DNA of 64,000 bases, taken from positions 91,042 through 155,041 of the forward strand of contig JAJXWP010000004.1 in assembly GCA_021781575.1 (NCBI GenBank). Direction: 5' to 3'. This DNA is from Pseudomonadota bacterium. Its GTDB lineage: Bacteria; Pseudomonadota; Alphaproteobacteria; Rhodospirillales; Magnetospirillaceae. Each line of letters begins with the position of its first letter. Position 1 is the first letter of the stretch. Below are positions 17,688-28,200 of this stretch, in pieces. A program made the translations under genes and the position numbers. The notes beneath the pieces were generated by a model. It did no database searches. It had not been told where the DNA came from and saw only the letters and a list, made by a program, of their open reading frames with translations.

Positions 17688-19421
17688 TCAGCGCGATTTG
17701 CTGTCGTCGTCGCCATCGTCGGCGGCGCCGGCATGGCCGGGGAACTGACCGGCCAGCGCCGCCGCCACCTCGGCGACCACCGCCTTCCAGTCCCCGGCCT
17801 TGTTCTGCCGGAAAATGCGCATCCTGGGATACCAGGGGCTGCTCTCGCCGCCGCCGCTCCAGCGCCAGTCGGCCGGCTCCCGGGCCATCTGCCAGACCGG
17901 CTTGCCCATGGCGGCGGCCAGATGGATCACCGAGGTGTCGACGCCGATCACCAGATCGAGGCGGCTGATGGCCGCGGCGGTGTCGGCGAAATCCTTCAAA
18001 TGGGGAGACAGGTCGTCGACTTCGGGAAAGCGGGCCAAGGCGGTCTGGGCCGGCCCCACCTGCAAGGAATGCCAGCGCACCGTATCCAATGCGACCAACG
18101 GCCGAAACCGATCGATGGAAATGGAGCGCCTCGCATCGTCGGCATGCTGGGGCCGTCCGGCCCAGACGATGCCGACTCGGGGCTTTCCACCATCCGGCAG
18201 CCGCGCCGCCCAGGCGGCCGCGTCGTCCGGACACGGCCGCAGATAGCTCTCGCCCAGCGGCCGATCTTCCGGCCTCAGCCCCAGACGATGGGGAAGACTC
18301 ATCAGCGGCACGACGAAATCCAGTGCCGCGTCACAGGTCAGACCGTGCGGGTTGTCCGGACGCTCGATCACCGTGACATCGGGGAAGCTGTGGCGAAACA
18401 GCCTGGCCAGCGGCACCGGCACTTCGAAGACGACCTCCGCCCCCTGCTGGCGGAGGCGCAGCACCAGGGGTGCGAAATGGATGGCGTCGCCGAACCCCTG
18501 TTCGGCCCATACCAGAATGCGTTTGCCCTCCAGCGGCTCGCCGCGCCACAGCGGCAGGGGCAGCAGCCGCCGCGGCTCGGGAAAGCGGTCCCAGTGCCAC
18601 CGCCATTCATATTCCCGCCAGCCCTGTTCGAAATCGTCCGACGCCAGCAAGGCAAGCGACAGGTTCCAGTGCCCAAGCGCGAAGCCCGGCGCCATCTCTA
18701 CCGACTTGCGCAGACACAGCATGGCGGTATCGCCGTGCCCCGCATCGTTCAGCAGCTTGCCGAGCGTGGTCAGCGCATCTTCGACCTTTTCGATCGCGCC
18801 GCTCGGCAAACCGGGCGGAAGCAGGTCATGTCCCGGCGGCAAATCCAGCCAACCGGCCAGACGTTCTTCGATCATGCGAGCGAAGTTGCCGACTTCCCTG
18901 ACCAGCCGCCCGTAGAGCTCCATCCCCAGCAGCAGGTGGTGCGCCGCCTCGCGGTTCTCCCCCAGCCAGGCCAATGCCGTTCCCAGGTTCACATGGGCGG
19001 CGTAGTTCAGCGGATCACGCCCGATGACCTGGCGAAATACCCCCGCCGCTTGCCCGAAGTCGGGCTGGTTGTAAAGGATGCACCCAAGATCGACCAGGGC
19101 GGCCATGGCGCCGGCGGGATCGCCCGCCCGCTCGAGCGCGGCGCGAAGGTTGTGATAGGCCAGCGGCTGCTGCGGTTCCAGGCGGATGGCGCGGCGGAAC
19201 AATTCGGCCGCCCGCGGATTGTCGCCGCGGGCGGCGGCGATCAGCCCCAGCTGATGCAGGCAGACCGCCGTCAGGCCGGGCTGATCGATAAGATCCAGAT
19301 ACGCCGCCCTTGCCCCCGGCAGGTCGCCGGCATCATGGCGCCGCACCGCCGCGCCGAAGGCCGGGACCGCTTCGGCAAGGGCGGCGAAGGGGTGCGAAGA
19401 CGGTGGGGTTTGGCTGGTCAT
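17688..19421 (-). CDS. TPR-containing glycosyltransferase-like protein (copy 1)
   Basis: The 577-residue protein starts with TPR helices (about residues 1-300), including AVCLHQLGLIAAARGDNPRA and HWNLSLALLASDDFEQGW. It ends in a GT-B-type domain resembling GT9/GT41-like enzymes, with VIGVDTSVIHLAAAMGKPVW near its end. The start ATG at 19421 overlaps the cyclase stop by 4 nt. It is closely similar over its whole length to the gene at 41988-43649 on the other side of the adhesin genes. TPR-GT proteins can glycosylate proteins, as HMW1C does for the HMW1 adhesin. Here that role is inferred from the operon. A negatively charged tail (ADDGDDDSKSR) is peculiar to this copy. Confidence 0.75.
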   Translation of the reverse strand: MTSQTPPSSHPFAALAEAVPAFGAAVRRHDAGDLPGARAAYLDLIDQPGLTAVCLHQLGLIAAARGDNPRAAELFRRAIRLEPQQPLAYHNLRAALERAGDPAGAMAALVDLGCILYNQPDFGQAAGVFRQVIGRDPLNYAAHVNLGTALAWLGENREAAHHLLLGMELYGRLVREVGNFARMIEERLAGWLDLPPGHDLLPPGLPSGAIEKVEDALTTLGKLLNDAGHGDTAMLCLRKSVEMAPGFALGHWNLSLALLASDDFEQGWREYEWRWHWDRFPEPRRLLPLPLWRGEPLEGKRILVWAEQGFGDAIHFAPLVLRLRQQGAEVVFEVPVPLARLFRHSFPDVTVIERPDNPHGLTCDAALDFVVPLMSLPHRLGLRPEDRPLGESYLRPCPDDAAAWAARLPDGGKPRVGIVWAGRPQHADDARRSISIDRFRPLVALDTVRWHSLQVGPAQTALARFPEVDDLSPHLKDFADTAAAISRLDLVIGVDTSVIHLAAAMGKPVWQMAREPADWRWSGGGESSPWYPRMRIFRQNKAGDWKAVVAEVAAALAGQFPGHAGAADDGDDDSKSR

Positions 19422-21433
19422 TTGGTCAGCGCCACATATACGCCATCCCAGGCGGCGGGCGGCGGGGCCGCCCGATAGCCGGCGATGCGTTCCTGGTAAA
19501 GTTGGTAGAGATTGTCGAGATGGAAATCGCCGGCGAATCCACGGCACCCATCCAGCCGCTGCTCGGCTCTGGTCCAATCCTGGCTCCGGTAGGCCGCCAG
19601 CATGGCCTCGTGCTCACCCGCCAGCGCCCGGAATGCGGCATCGGCGGCCAGTTCTTCGTCACCCAGCAGGGCAAAGATCCGCACCGCTTCCGTCTTGCCC
19701 TTCACCTTGATGCGGTCAAGCTCCAGATAGGCCAAGGTCGGCGCCCGCGCCTGCGTGTTCTCGCCGACCACGGCGGTGACACCATAGGTCTTGCTCTGCC
19801 CTTCCAGGCGCGATGCCAGGTTCACATTGTCGCCCAGCACCGAATAGTCGAAGCGCTGGTTCGATCCCATGTTGCCGACCACCGCCTCGCCGCTGTTGAC
19901 GCCGATGCCGACCTTGATCGGCACATGGCGGCGGCCTTCCGCCTTGGCCTCGTCCTCCAGCTCGGCATTCAATGGCGCCAGGCGTTTCATCATCAGCAGC
20001 GCCGAACGGCAGGCATTGGCCGCGTGGTTCGGGTCGTCGAGCGGGGCGTTCCAGAACGCCATGATGCAGTCGCCCATGTATTTGTCGATGGTTCCCTGGT
20101 TCTGCAGAATGACATCGGTCATTGGGGTTAAGAAGCGGTTGATCAGCCGCGTCAGCCCTTGTGCGTCGAACTGTTCGGAAATGGTGGTGAAACCGCGGAT
20201 GTCGCAGAACAGCAGGGTCATGTCGCGCGCCTCGCCGCCCAGCGTCAGGCGCGCCGGGTCGCTGGACAGCTGCTTGACCAGTTGCGGATTGAGATAGCGG
20301 GTGAAGGCCGAATTGATGAACTCCTTCTGCCGCCGGGCTTCGCGGCCGGAAAAGGCATCGGTGCCCCACACCGCCAGCAGGAAGCCGATGCTGGGCTCGA
20401 CCAGGGGAACCATCACCCTGGCGTAATAGGACAGGGCGAAAGCCACCGGCCAGAGCACCACCAGGGTCAGCCCCGAGATGGTAAGATGGCGGACCAGCCC
20501 CAGATTGAGGCGACCCAGCAGGGTTCCCAGCACGGAAAGCAGGCCGACCAGCAGCAGCTCGCGTCCCCGGGACAATTCCAGCGGACTGCGGCCCTCGAGC
20601 AGCTGTGCCACGGCATGGGCATGGACTTCGATGCCCGGCAAATCGCCATCCCCCTCCGCCAGGCCGTTGCTGAACGGCGTGCGGTGGCGGTCCCGAAGCG
20701 AAAATATGCCGCCGACCAGCACAACCTTGTCCCTGAACCAGTCGGCCGGCAGCAGCTTGACGAGATGGGCCGGGAACATCCGGAACGGCGGCGTCTTGAT
20801 GTCCGGCCGGCCGTGCCAGGACATGGGGCGGGCAACGGCGGGCGTCTGGATGCCCAGCCGGGCGACGACGCCGCGGGCGAAACCGAAGGTATAGGTGCCG
20901 TCGGCGTTGCGCTTGCCCGGAAAGATCGTGCGCACCACACCGTCCACCGGATCCTCGCTCAGGTCGGCCCTGACGCGCCTGTCCGGCGGAACGAAGTCAT
21001 TCAGGTACCGCAGCTGCTCGGTGTTCACTTCGCCGGGGGTATCGGTATAGGAGATCGCCAGCGGAACAGTGTAGCCGGCGATGATGGCCTTCAGCGCCGC
21101 GTCCTTTGCCGGCTCGGTCGGCTGGTCGAACAACACGTCCACCGCGACCAGCCGTGGCTTGCGGGCTTCCAGGGTCTTCAGCAGGCCGGCGAGGAACGCC
21201 CGATCGACCGGCTCCCGGTACGGAAACAGGGCCAGAGTGTCCTCGGTGATGCCGACGATGACGATGTTGGGATCCTGCGGCTCGGGCCGCAGCGTCGTGG
21301 CGATGCGAAAATCGGCCAGGGTTCGCTCTGCCTGCGTCAGAAACGAGATCTTATGGGTGGCGACAACGGCCACCGCCGCGGCGACGAAGGTGCCGACGGC
21401 GAGGGTGAGAGCGCCCTTGACGAACGAGTTCAT
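19418..21433 (-). CDS. CHASE2-domain adenylate cyclase
   Basis: The 671-residue membrane protein has one N-terminal membrane helix (about 6-27). An extracytoplasmic CHASE2 sensor follows (DFRIATTLRPEPQDPNIVIVGI and LVAVDVLFDQPTE), then three membrane helices near 290-355 and a class III cyclase domain. Metal ligands are Asp411 (FCDIRGFT) and Asp455 (MGDCIMAFW). Lys451 of DKYMGD and the Asp in FDYSVLGD are the pair that selects ATP, and NVNLASRLE supplies the Asn/Arg. So it should make cAMP in response to a periplasmic signal. It overlaps the genes on either side by 4 nt and belongs to the adhesin operon. Which ligand CHASE2 senses is unknown. Confidence 0.9.
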   Translation of the reverse strand: MNSFVKGALTLAVGTFVAAAVAVVATHKISFLTQAERTLADFRIATTLRPEPQDPNIVIVGITEDTLALFPYREPVDRAFLAGLLKTLEARKPRLVAVDVLFDQPTEPAKDAALKAIIAGYTVPLAISYTDTPGEVNTEQLRYLNDFVPPDRRVRADLSEDPVDGVVRTIFPGKRNADGTYTFGFARGVVARLGIQTPAVARPMSWHGRPDIKTPPFRMFPAHLVKLLPADWFRDKVVLVGGIFSLRDRHRTPFSNGLAEGDGDLPGIEVHAHAVAQLLEGRSPLELSRGRELLLVGLLSVLGTLLGRLNLGLVRHLTISGLTLVVLWPVAFALSYYARVMVPLVEPSIGFLLAVWGTDAFSGREARRQKEFINSAFTRYLNPQLVKQLSSDPARLTLGGEARDMTLLFCDIRGFTTISEQFDAQGLTRLINRFLTPMTDVILQNQGTIDKYMGDCIMAFWNAPLDDPNHAANACRSALLMMKRLAPLNAELEDEAKAEGRRHVPIKVGIGVNSGEAVVGNMGSNQRFDYSVLGDNVNLASRLEGQSKTYGVTAVVGENTQARAPTLAYLELDRIKVKGKTEAVRIFALLGDEELAADAAFRALAGEHEAMLAAYRSQDWTRAEQRLDGCRGFAGDFHLDNLYQLYQERIAGYRAAPPPAAWDGVYVALTK

Positions 21434-22137
21434 CGTGCCGGCTTGACCGACCGGTCGAGCAGGGCCTTCACCTGCGCGTCGCAGCCTTGATCCATCATCC
21501 AGGCGGCGCGCATGGCGTCGTTGTCCAGGGTTGCGGGCATCGCGATCAACGTCAGCACGGTCTCCCGCTGGCCCAGTCGCACCACATAGGTCGACCGCCG
21601 GCGAAGCGGTATGGTCGGCGGCAGCGCCAGGCGGTCCTGGCCGGCCGGCCACTCGGCGCGGGCCCGCCAACTGCGATCGGAGGGGGCGACGGTCAGCGGG
21701 ATGGCCTCGCCGGCCGACGGCCGCCACAAGGTGATCGTCGCGCCGGCCGGCAGACAGCGCAGGCCCGAGCTGCTGACGTCGACGAGCCACGGCTCGGGAG
21801 GCACCACCAGGCTCCCGGCGCCACGGATCACACCGGCTTTTTCGCGGGTGGTTTCTTGCGTCACCAGAAGCTGCAGGGCCAGAGCCACATTGGCGGTGGC
21901 TGCCGTCTGCTGGGGCGCCGGCGGCTTGTCCGAGGGGCCGCGCAGCTTGATCAGCTTGCCGTCCTGGGAAATGAGGGTGACCTGCTGGCCGTCGGTCAAC
22001 GCCAGGGGCTTGCCGCCGTCGACGACCTGCCCGGCCTCAAGGGCGATGCCCCGCGCCTCGACGACTACGAGATTGATCCCGGCATAGGCCGGCAGCGGGC
22101 TCAGCAGCAGGAGCAAGGCGATCAGGAGGCGCCCCAT
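21430..22137 (-). CDS. Exported protein of unknown function in adhesin operon
   Basis: The 235-residue protein has a clear signal peptide (MGRLLIALLLLLSPLPAYA) and no other membrane segment. The mature part looks like small beta domains. The first is an SH3- or FecR-like stretch (LEAGQVVDGGKPLALTDGQQVTLISQDG). The second ends with RSTYVVRLGQRETVLTLIAMP. Two cysteines occur, in SSGLRCLPAG and MDQGCDAQV. It starts 1 nt after the CHAT gene stop and overlaps the cyclase start by 4 nt, so it is translated with them. A periplasmic partner of the CHAT protease or the CHASE2 sensor would fit. No known family was recognised with confidence. Confidence 0.6.
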   Translation of the reverse strand: MGRLLIALLLLLSPLPAYAGINLVVVEARGIALEAGQVVDGGKPLALTDGQQVTLISQDGKLIKLRGPSDKPPAPQQTAATANVALALQLLVTQETTREKAGVIRGAGSLVVPPEPWLVDVSSSGLRCLPAGATITLWRPSAGEAIPLTVAPSDRSWRARAEWPAGQDRLALPPTIPLRRRSTYVVRLGQRETVLTLIAMPATLDNDAMRAAWMMDQGCDAQVKALLDRSVKPAR

Positions 22138-22138
22138 G

Positions 22139-25100
22139 TCATCGCCCTCCGGAAGTGATGTCGGCCGCCGCCGAGATGGGAGCCAGCCGGCCACCGTCGC
22201 CGATCACCGTGAAGGCCGCCCAGAAGAATGGATGAGCCGTTTCCTGGCGGTCCATCAGGGACAGTTGCGCCTGCCGCAACGCTTCGGCCGTGCCTTCCGC
22301 CGGCGCGGCGGTCAAATGTTTGAACATCCCGACCATGAGGCCGGCGGTCGCGGCCGACGGGACTTCCCAATGGCTGGCCACCAGGGACCGCGCGCCGGCA
22401 TAGAAGAATGCCTCGGCCAAGCCGCTCAGCGCCTCCCCGCCGAACTGGGTTCCGCCCTCGGCGGTATTGCAGGCGGACAACACCACCAGATCGGCATGCA
22501 GCTGAAGACCGGCGATTTCGCTCGCCTCGAGCAGCCCATCGGTGGCCTTCGTAGTCGCCGGCGCCAAAGGCGGCGACAGTGCCAGCGCCGGCTGGGATTG
22601 GCAGGAGAGTTCGCCGGGCAGCATGGCATGGGTGGCAAAATAGAGCACCCGCGCATCCCCCAGCGGCAGCTTGCGGAAAGCCGCCTCGGTGGCCTTGCCG
22701 CCAAGCAGCAGGGCGTCGTCGCCGGCGCCCAGGGCGCGCGCCACCGTCCGCAATTCGGAAGCCGTCTCCGGCAGCGGCGGCAGCGATCTCAGCACCTGCG
22801 CCGGGATCGGGCCGTTCTCCTGGCACCGCGTCGGCAATGGGGCGGCGGAAGACGCGCCCAGGCCGCGCTCGGATGCTACCGCCTGGCCGAGGAAGGCCGG
22901 GTTGCCGATGCCGAGGAACGGCAGGCCGGCACGCTGCTTGGTCTCCGCCCGGTCGCGCAACAGGATGAAGGCGCGGATCGACGGCAGCTCGGCCGTCGCA
23001 TAACGCCGCGCCAGCCAGGCGGCGTGGCGATAGTCCCGCTGGATGCCGGGTTTCGCCGTCAGCAGCAGAGACATCGGCAGGCTGGCCAACGCTCCGCCGG
23101 GGACCACCACCACCCGGTCGATCCCGGCCAGCGCTTTCTCCACCGGGCCGAACAACATCCGGTACAGGGCGTAGGATTGGTCGAGGTCGAATTCGCCGAT
23201 CCGCCCCTGATGCGGGGTGAACGCCTTGCGCAGATCGCGGACTGCGCTTTCTATCTTTTGCCGGTTGGCGGTCAGGGGCCGGGCGGTCAAGCCCTTGTCC
23301 GTAACCACCACGGCGAACGAGCGCGTGTTGCCGATTTCGAACAGCAGCAGCGCCTCTCGCGGCTGCAGGCGGGCCTGCAGATCGCCAAGCGGCACCGGCC
23401 GCGGATGGATCAGACCTCCGTAGGCGGGAAATTCCTTGGTGATGCGCCGCATCAGGAGATCCCGCTGGGCGGCCTGCGTGTTGATCTCGGCCAGCAGGGC
23501 GGCTTCCTTGACCGAGCCCCGCTGGTCGTCGGGAAGCGATGTCTCATGGGCCAGTTCGATACGCGCCGCATCGCGCTTGCGCTCGGCATCCTGCAGTCCC
23601 TGCACCAGCTGCTCGATGGCGGGGTTGCCGGCGGCCAGGCGCGCCGAGGCCTCTTCGATGGTCTGGTCGGCCACCCCGGCCGATTGCAGCTGCAGCGCCT
23701 CGAACATCTTGGCGTCCAGCTCGGCCTTGCGCTGCGGCTGGTGCGCCTCGACGGCGGTGGCGGCTAGCAGGACCGGGGCGATCTGGTCGAACACCACCTG
23801 CGAACGGGCGAGGTCGTCGGAGGCGAGAATCTTCATGGCGAAGTCGTAAGCGCGCAACGAGTCCGCGTAGAACCCTTCGTCAGCGTAGATCCCGCTCAAG
23901 ACCAGCAGCGTCGATGCCGTCGGAGCCGTTTCGCCGAACAGGCGCTGCATGTACACCAGGGCGCCGCGAAAACTCTCCTCGGCCATGTTCAGCCGCCCGG
24001 TCGCCGCGTAGACGCGCCCCATGGTGGTGAGCACTTCCGGGCGCCACCAGGGGGGCAACCCGCCCTCGTCGCCGATGATGTCCAGCGCCTCCTTGGCCGA
24101 TGCTTCCGCTTCGGCCAGATCGCCGGTGTGCAGCGCCATGGCCGCCTCGGTGTTCAGGCTGTGCGCCAGTTCGCCGCGGAAATAGGAGCGGGAATCGTCC
24201 CCTCCCAGGTCCTCGAGATTGGGCCCGTTGGACTCCATCAGGTCGCGCCACACCGAGACGGCCTGGCGGGCATAGGCCAAGGCGTCGGTATAGCGCGCCG
24301 CGTTGGCGGCATCATAGGCGAGGTAACTGTAATAGCGCCCCTGGTCGGCCGGATTGGGCGAGCGCTCGATGATCGGATCAGCCCGGTGGAACAGGGCCGC
24401 CGCTTCGTCGAACCGTCCCTGGTTGCTCACTTCCAGCGCCAGCTCCATCAACGTGCTGCCAATGCCCGGCGCCTCCGGTCCCTGGGCTTGCTCCTGGATC
24501 AGCAGGGCCTGCCGATAGGCGTCTTCCGCCGCCCGGTAATCCTTGCGGCTGTTCTGCAGGCGGGCCTCTTCGGCAAGCTTCGCGAACCGGTCCAGGTCGC
24601 CGCTGCCGACCAACGGCGGCTTCGAGCCGAAGGCTGCGGTCAGAAGCTGCCCGGCCTTGGCCGTCCCGCCGAACACCGGGCTCGCGGATTTGCCGCCAGC
24701 CAGTTGGCCGGCGGCGGTTTCCAGGACCGGCAGATTGGCCGGCAACCCCTCTGCCTGCACCAGATAACCGCCCGCGGCGCCGACCGCCACCAGATAGGGC
24801 CAGTTGCCGTCGATCAGCGAGCAGGGCCGCAGGAAAACCTCGGTCTTGTCGGCCACCGCCACCCATTTGCCCGGCCGGCAAGCCATGCGCGAAGCGGCAT
24901 CGCGGCCGGCGGCGGACAGGGCGACGGTCTTCTCGATCACCAAGTGGCGTTGCGCAGCGTCCTTCGGCAGGTCCAGCGGCAAGGGCTGCAGGGCGATCGC
25001 CCCGCTCGGGTGAGCCGCCTTGCCACACTGGATGTTTACCGGCGGCGGCGCCTGGGGATCCTGGGCGATGTCGGTGCGCAATACCATCCGGCAGGCTTCC

Positions 25101-25231
25101 CCGGCCAGGTTGTTCAAGGCCGGTGCCGGTGCCGCTTCCGCCGCGTGCGAGTCGGCGGGAACGGCGAGCAGGGCGGCGAAAAGTACCGCCGCCGTCGCGA
25201 AAGACGCCATCCTGCCGGAGATCCCTACCAT
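22139..25231 (-). CDS. Exported TPR-CHAT caspase-like protease
   Basis: The 1030-residue protein has an N-terminal signal peptide (ending ADSHAAEA near residue 32), a central array of TPR helices (about 220-560) and a C-terminal CHAT domain (about 720-1000). The caspase-like dyad is visible: His868 in LYFATHAML and Cys921 in VVLSACNTAEGG. CHAT domains are clan CD peptidases related to caspases and separase. Most known ones are cytoplasmic; the signal peptide places this one in the periplasm or beyond. It overlaps the adhesin gene by 7 nt, so the protease and adhesin are translationally coupled. A role in processing or surveillance of the exoprotein is inferred. A second possible start is the ATG at 25210. 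Confidence 0.85.
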   Translation of the reverse strand: MVGISGRMASFATAAVLFAALLAVPADSHAAEAAPAPALNNLAGEACRMVLRTDIAQDPQAPPPVNIQCGKAAHPSGAIALQPLPLDLPKDAAQRHLVIEKTVALSAAGRDAASRMACRPGKWVAVADKTEVFLRPCSLIDGNWPYLVAVGAAGGYLVQAEGLPANLPVLETAAGQLAGGKSASPVFGGTAKAGQLLTAAFGSKPPLVGSGDLDRFAKLAEEARLQNSRKDYRAAEDAYRQALLIQEQAQGPEAPGIGSTLMELALEVSNQGRFDEAAALFHRADPIIERSPNPADQGRYYSYLAYDAANAARYTDALAYARQAVSVWRDLMESNGPNLEDLGGDDSRSYFRGELAHSLNTEAAMALHTGDLAEAEASAKEALDIIGDEGGLPPWWRPEVLTTMGRVYAATGRLNMAEESFRGALVYMQRLFGETAPTASTLLVLSGIYADEGFYADSLRAYDFAMKILASDDLARSQVVFDQIAPVLLAATAVEAHQPQRKAELDAKMFEALQLQSAGVADQTIEEASARLAAGNPAIEQLVQGLQDAERKRDAARIELAHETSLPDDQRGSVKEAALLAEINTQAAQRDLLMRRITKEFPAYGGLIHPRPVPLGDLQARLQPREALLLFEIGNTRSFAVVVTDKGLTARPLTANRQKIESAVRDLRKAFTPHQGRIGEFDLDQSYALYRMLFGPVEKALAGIDRVVVVPGGALASLPMSLLLTAKPGIQRDYRHAAWLARRYATAELPSIRAFILLRDRAETKQRAGLPFLGIGNPAFLGQAVASERGLGASSAAPLPTRCQENGPIPAQVLRSLPPLPETASELRTVARALGAGDDALLLGGKATEAAFRKLPLGDARVLYFATHAMLPGELSCQSQPALALSPPLAPATTKATDGLLEASEIAGLQLHADLVVLSACNTAEGGTQFGGEALSGLAEAFFYAGARSLVASHWEVPSAATAGLMVGMFKHLTAAPAEGTAEALRQAQLSLMDRQETAHPFFWAAFTVIGDGGRLAPISAAADITSGGR

Positions 25232-28200
25232 CCGCTGTCGTTCCCCGAGTTCGAGAAGTTGCGCGCGATACCCGGCACCCCCGCCTTCGGAACGGCAGGC
25301 GCTTGCACCTGGTCGACCATTCCCGGCACCAGCGGCTTTCTGACCTTCGGCGGCAGCGGCTGGGGGTGATCGACCGGCTTGACCGGCGGCGGCGCGGCCA
25401 CCACGGCGAGGGCCCGGTCGGAGGTATCCGCAGGCTGGGTGGGCGGCGGGTTGCCGCCATTGGCAGCCGGGGCGTTGTTGCCCGCATGCGCCGTCGATCC
25501 ACCCGGCGAAGATTGCCCGCCGGACGAAGACTGGCCGCCGGAGGAGGACTGGTTGCCGCTTGAGGACTGGTTGCCGCCGGACGAAGACTGGCCGCCGGAG
25601 GAGGACTGGCCGCCGGAGGAGGACTGGTTGCCGTTGGAGTTGGTCGAGCCGCCCGCCGCCGACGAATCGGGCGACGATGCGGCGGTGCCGCCCTGCCCGC
25701 CGGCTGTCGGTCCGCCCGCCGTGGACGGCGCGGCGGGAGCCGCCGCCGCGCTCGAGCTTGGGCTGATCGCGCTGAACATGGTTCCGCCGACGTCGGTGCT
25801 TTCGACATTCTGCAGGACCGGGGCCGAGGACGCCCCGGTGAGCGAGCCGGCGGTCGGAGCAAGATTGCTGACGACCGGCGGTGGGGCGACCACGACGGGC
25901 GGAATGATTACCACGGCCGGCGGCGGCGGCGGCGGCGGCGGCGGGGCTACCGCGACCACGGTCGGCGTCGTTGTGGCGGCGGCGGTCACCGTAGCCGGCG
26001 TCATGGCGGATGCCGTGGTCGAAGCGGTCGTCGCCGCCGTCGTGCTGGCGGTGACGCTCGCCACGACGGCGACCGTCGCATGTGTCACCGTATCGGCCAC
26101 GGTGGTGTCAGTCTGGACGACCTGCTGCAACTGGGACGCCGTGGATGGCGCCGGCGTCGTCGTCGGTGGAGCCGTAGTCGTCGGCGGCGGTGTCGTGGTC
26201 GGCGCCACCGTCGTGGTGGGCGGCGGCGTCGTGGTCGGGGCCGCCGTCGTCGTCGGCGGCGGTGTCGTGGTCGGCGCCGCCGTCGTGGTGGGCGGCGGTG
26301 TCGTGGTCGGCGCCGCCGTCGTGGTGGGCGGCGGCGTCGTGGTCGGAGCCGCCGTCGTGGTGGGCGGCGGCGTCGTGGTCGGAGCCGCAGTCGTCGTGGG
26401 CGGCGGCGTCGTGGTCGGCGGCGGCGCCGCCGTTGTCGTTGGCGGTGGCGGGGCCGCGGTAGTCACCGTCAGCGTCCCCGGCTTCACATTCAGCTGGTAG
26501 CCCGGCGCCACCACGCCGCTGACCGAGATGTCGTAGATCCCCGCCGGCGACGAGGTGTTGGCGGCGGTAACGATGTTCAGCCCGGTCTTGGAGAATCCGG
26601 TTGTCGACACACCGTCCGAGGCGAGCGCAGCCAGGGCGACCTGCGATGCACCGAGTGACGGGGCAACGCCTTGGCTGACGCTGGCGCTCGATACCGTCAG
26701 GGTGATGTAGGGGAAGAACGAGAGCAACGGATAGGTCGCGCCGCTGGGAATCCCCCATTGCCCGCTGGCGGACCAGGTGGCATCCAGCATGGTGGCCGCA
26801 TTGGCCGTGGTCACGCCGGTGCCCGCGGCGCTGGAGGATTGGCCAGAGGCCGCCTGGTCCCAATAGCTGTCCGAAACCACGCCGCTGTTGGCGCCGACCA
26901 GGCCGCCGACATTGGTGGCACCGCTGCCGCTGACCAGCGCCGTGGCGTAGCTCAGCGCTATGCTGCCGCTGTTGGCGCCGACCAGGCCGCCGATGTTGGC
27001 AGCGCCGCTGCTGCCGGTCACCGGGCCGGTGGCATAGGCGGCGATGATCGTCCCGCTGTTGCTGCCCACCAATCCGCCGGCGAAGCCCGTGGCGGAGGTC
27101 GAAGCGGTGCCGTCGGCCACCACCCCGGTGGCAAAGACCTGGGCAATGTTGCCGGCATTGCTGCCGGCCAGCATGCCGACATAGGCGGCGCCGCTGACCT
27201 TGCCGCCCAGCAGGCCGAGGTAGGACACGTAAGCGCCGCTGCCGATCTGGCTGAACAACCCGAGATCGCTCTGCCCGGGCATGGTCACCGTCAGGTTGTC
27301 GATGGTGTGGCTTGCACCCCAGAAGTAGCCGGTGAAGCCGGATGTGGTGCCGAAGCCGATGGGAACGAAGCCGGTAGTGGGGTTCCACACGCCCGAGCCG
27401 CTGGGGTTCGCCACGCTGCCAAGATCGACGTTGCCGCCCAGGCTGTAGGATCCGCCCAGATCCAGATTGACCAGTTGCAGCTGATGCCCGTTGGTGATCG
27501 TGCTGCTCCACTCGCTGACCAGGATGGGCCGCGTATAGCCGTCCACCATGTACCAGGTGCCGTCGCAACTGGGCGCGCCCGTGGTGGCGCTGCAACCGGT
27601 GGCGAAGCTCCAGCCGGCCGAGCCATAGGTGGCCTGGGCATAGGCCGAGCTGCCCGTACTGCCGCCGACCACCGTGCCGTAGACGGGGTTGGCGCTGAAC
27701 ACCGCTGAACCGCCGCTGCCACCGTAGCCGACGGTGCCCATCCGGGTGGTGTTGGCATCCCAGAAATTAGTGCCGGTAACCATGCCGGAGTTGTAACCCA
27801 CCAGGCCGCCGATCCCGCTGCCGGTGACGCCGCCGTTGACCACGCCGCTGGCATAGGTCTGGTCGATGGTGCCGGAATTGGCGCCAACCAGGCCGCCGAT
27901 TTGCGCTGCGCCCGACGCTCCGCCCACCGCGACGGTGGCGTAACTGGCCAAGACCTGACCATCGTTCTGGCCGACCAAGCCGCCGATGCCGGCGGCGCCG
28001 GAGGCAGCGGCGACCAAGCCGCCGCCGGCGGCGTAACTGTCGGCGATGCTGCCGGTGGACGAATTCCATCCGACCAGACCGCCCAGCATGCCGCCGCCGG
28101 AACCCGACACCGATCCGCCGGAGCCGGCGTTCCACCCGCCACCCCAGATCGTGCCGTCGTTCTCGCCCGCCAGGCCACCGACCTTCTGGCCGCCGATGAC

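Noticed and set aside
22139..25231. TPR-CHAT as part of a type III-E CRISPR system
   Set aside because: No Cas7-11, crRNA array or other CRISPR gene is in the window, and the protein has an export signal.
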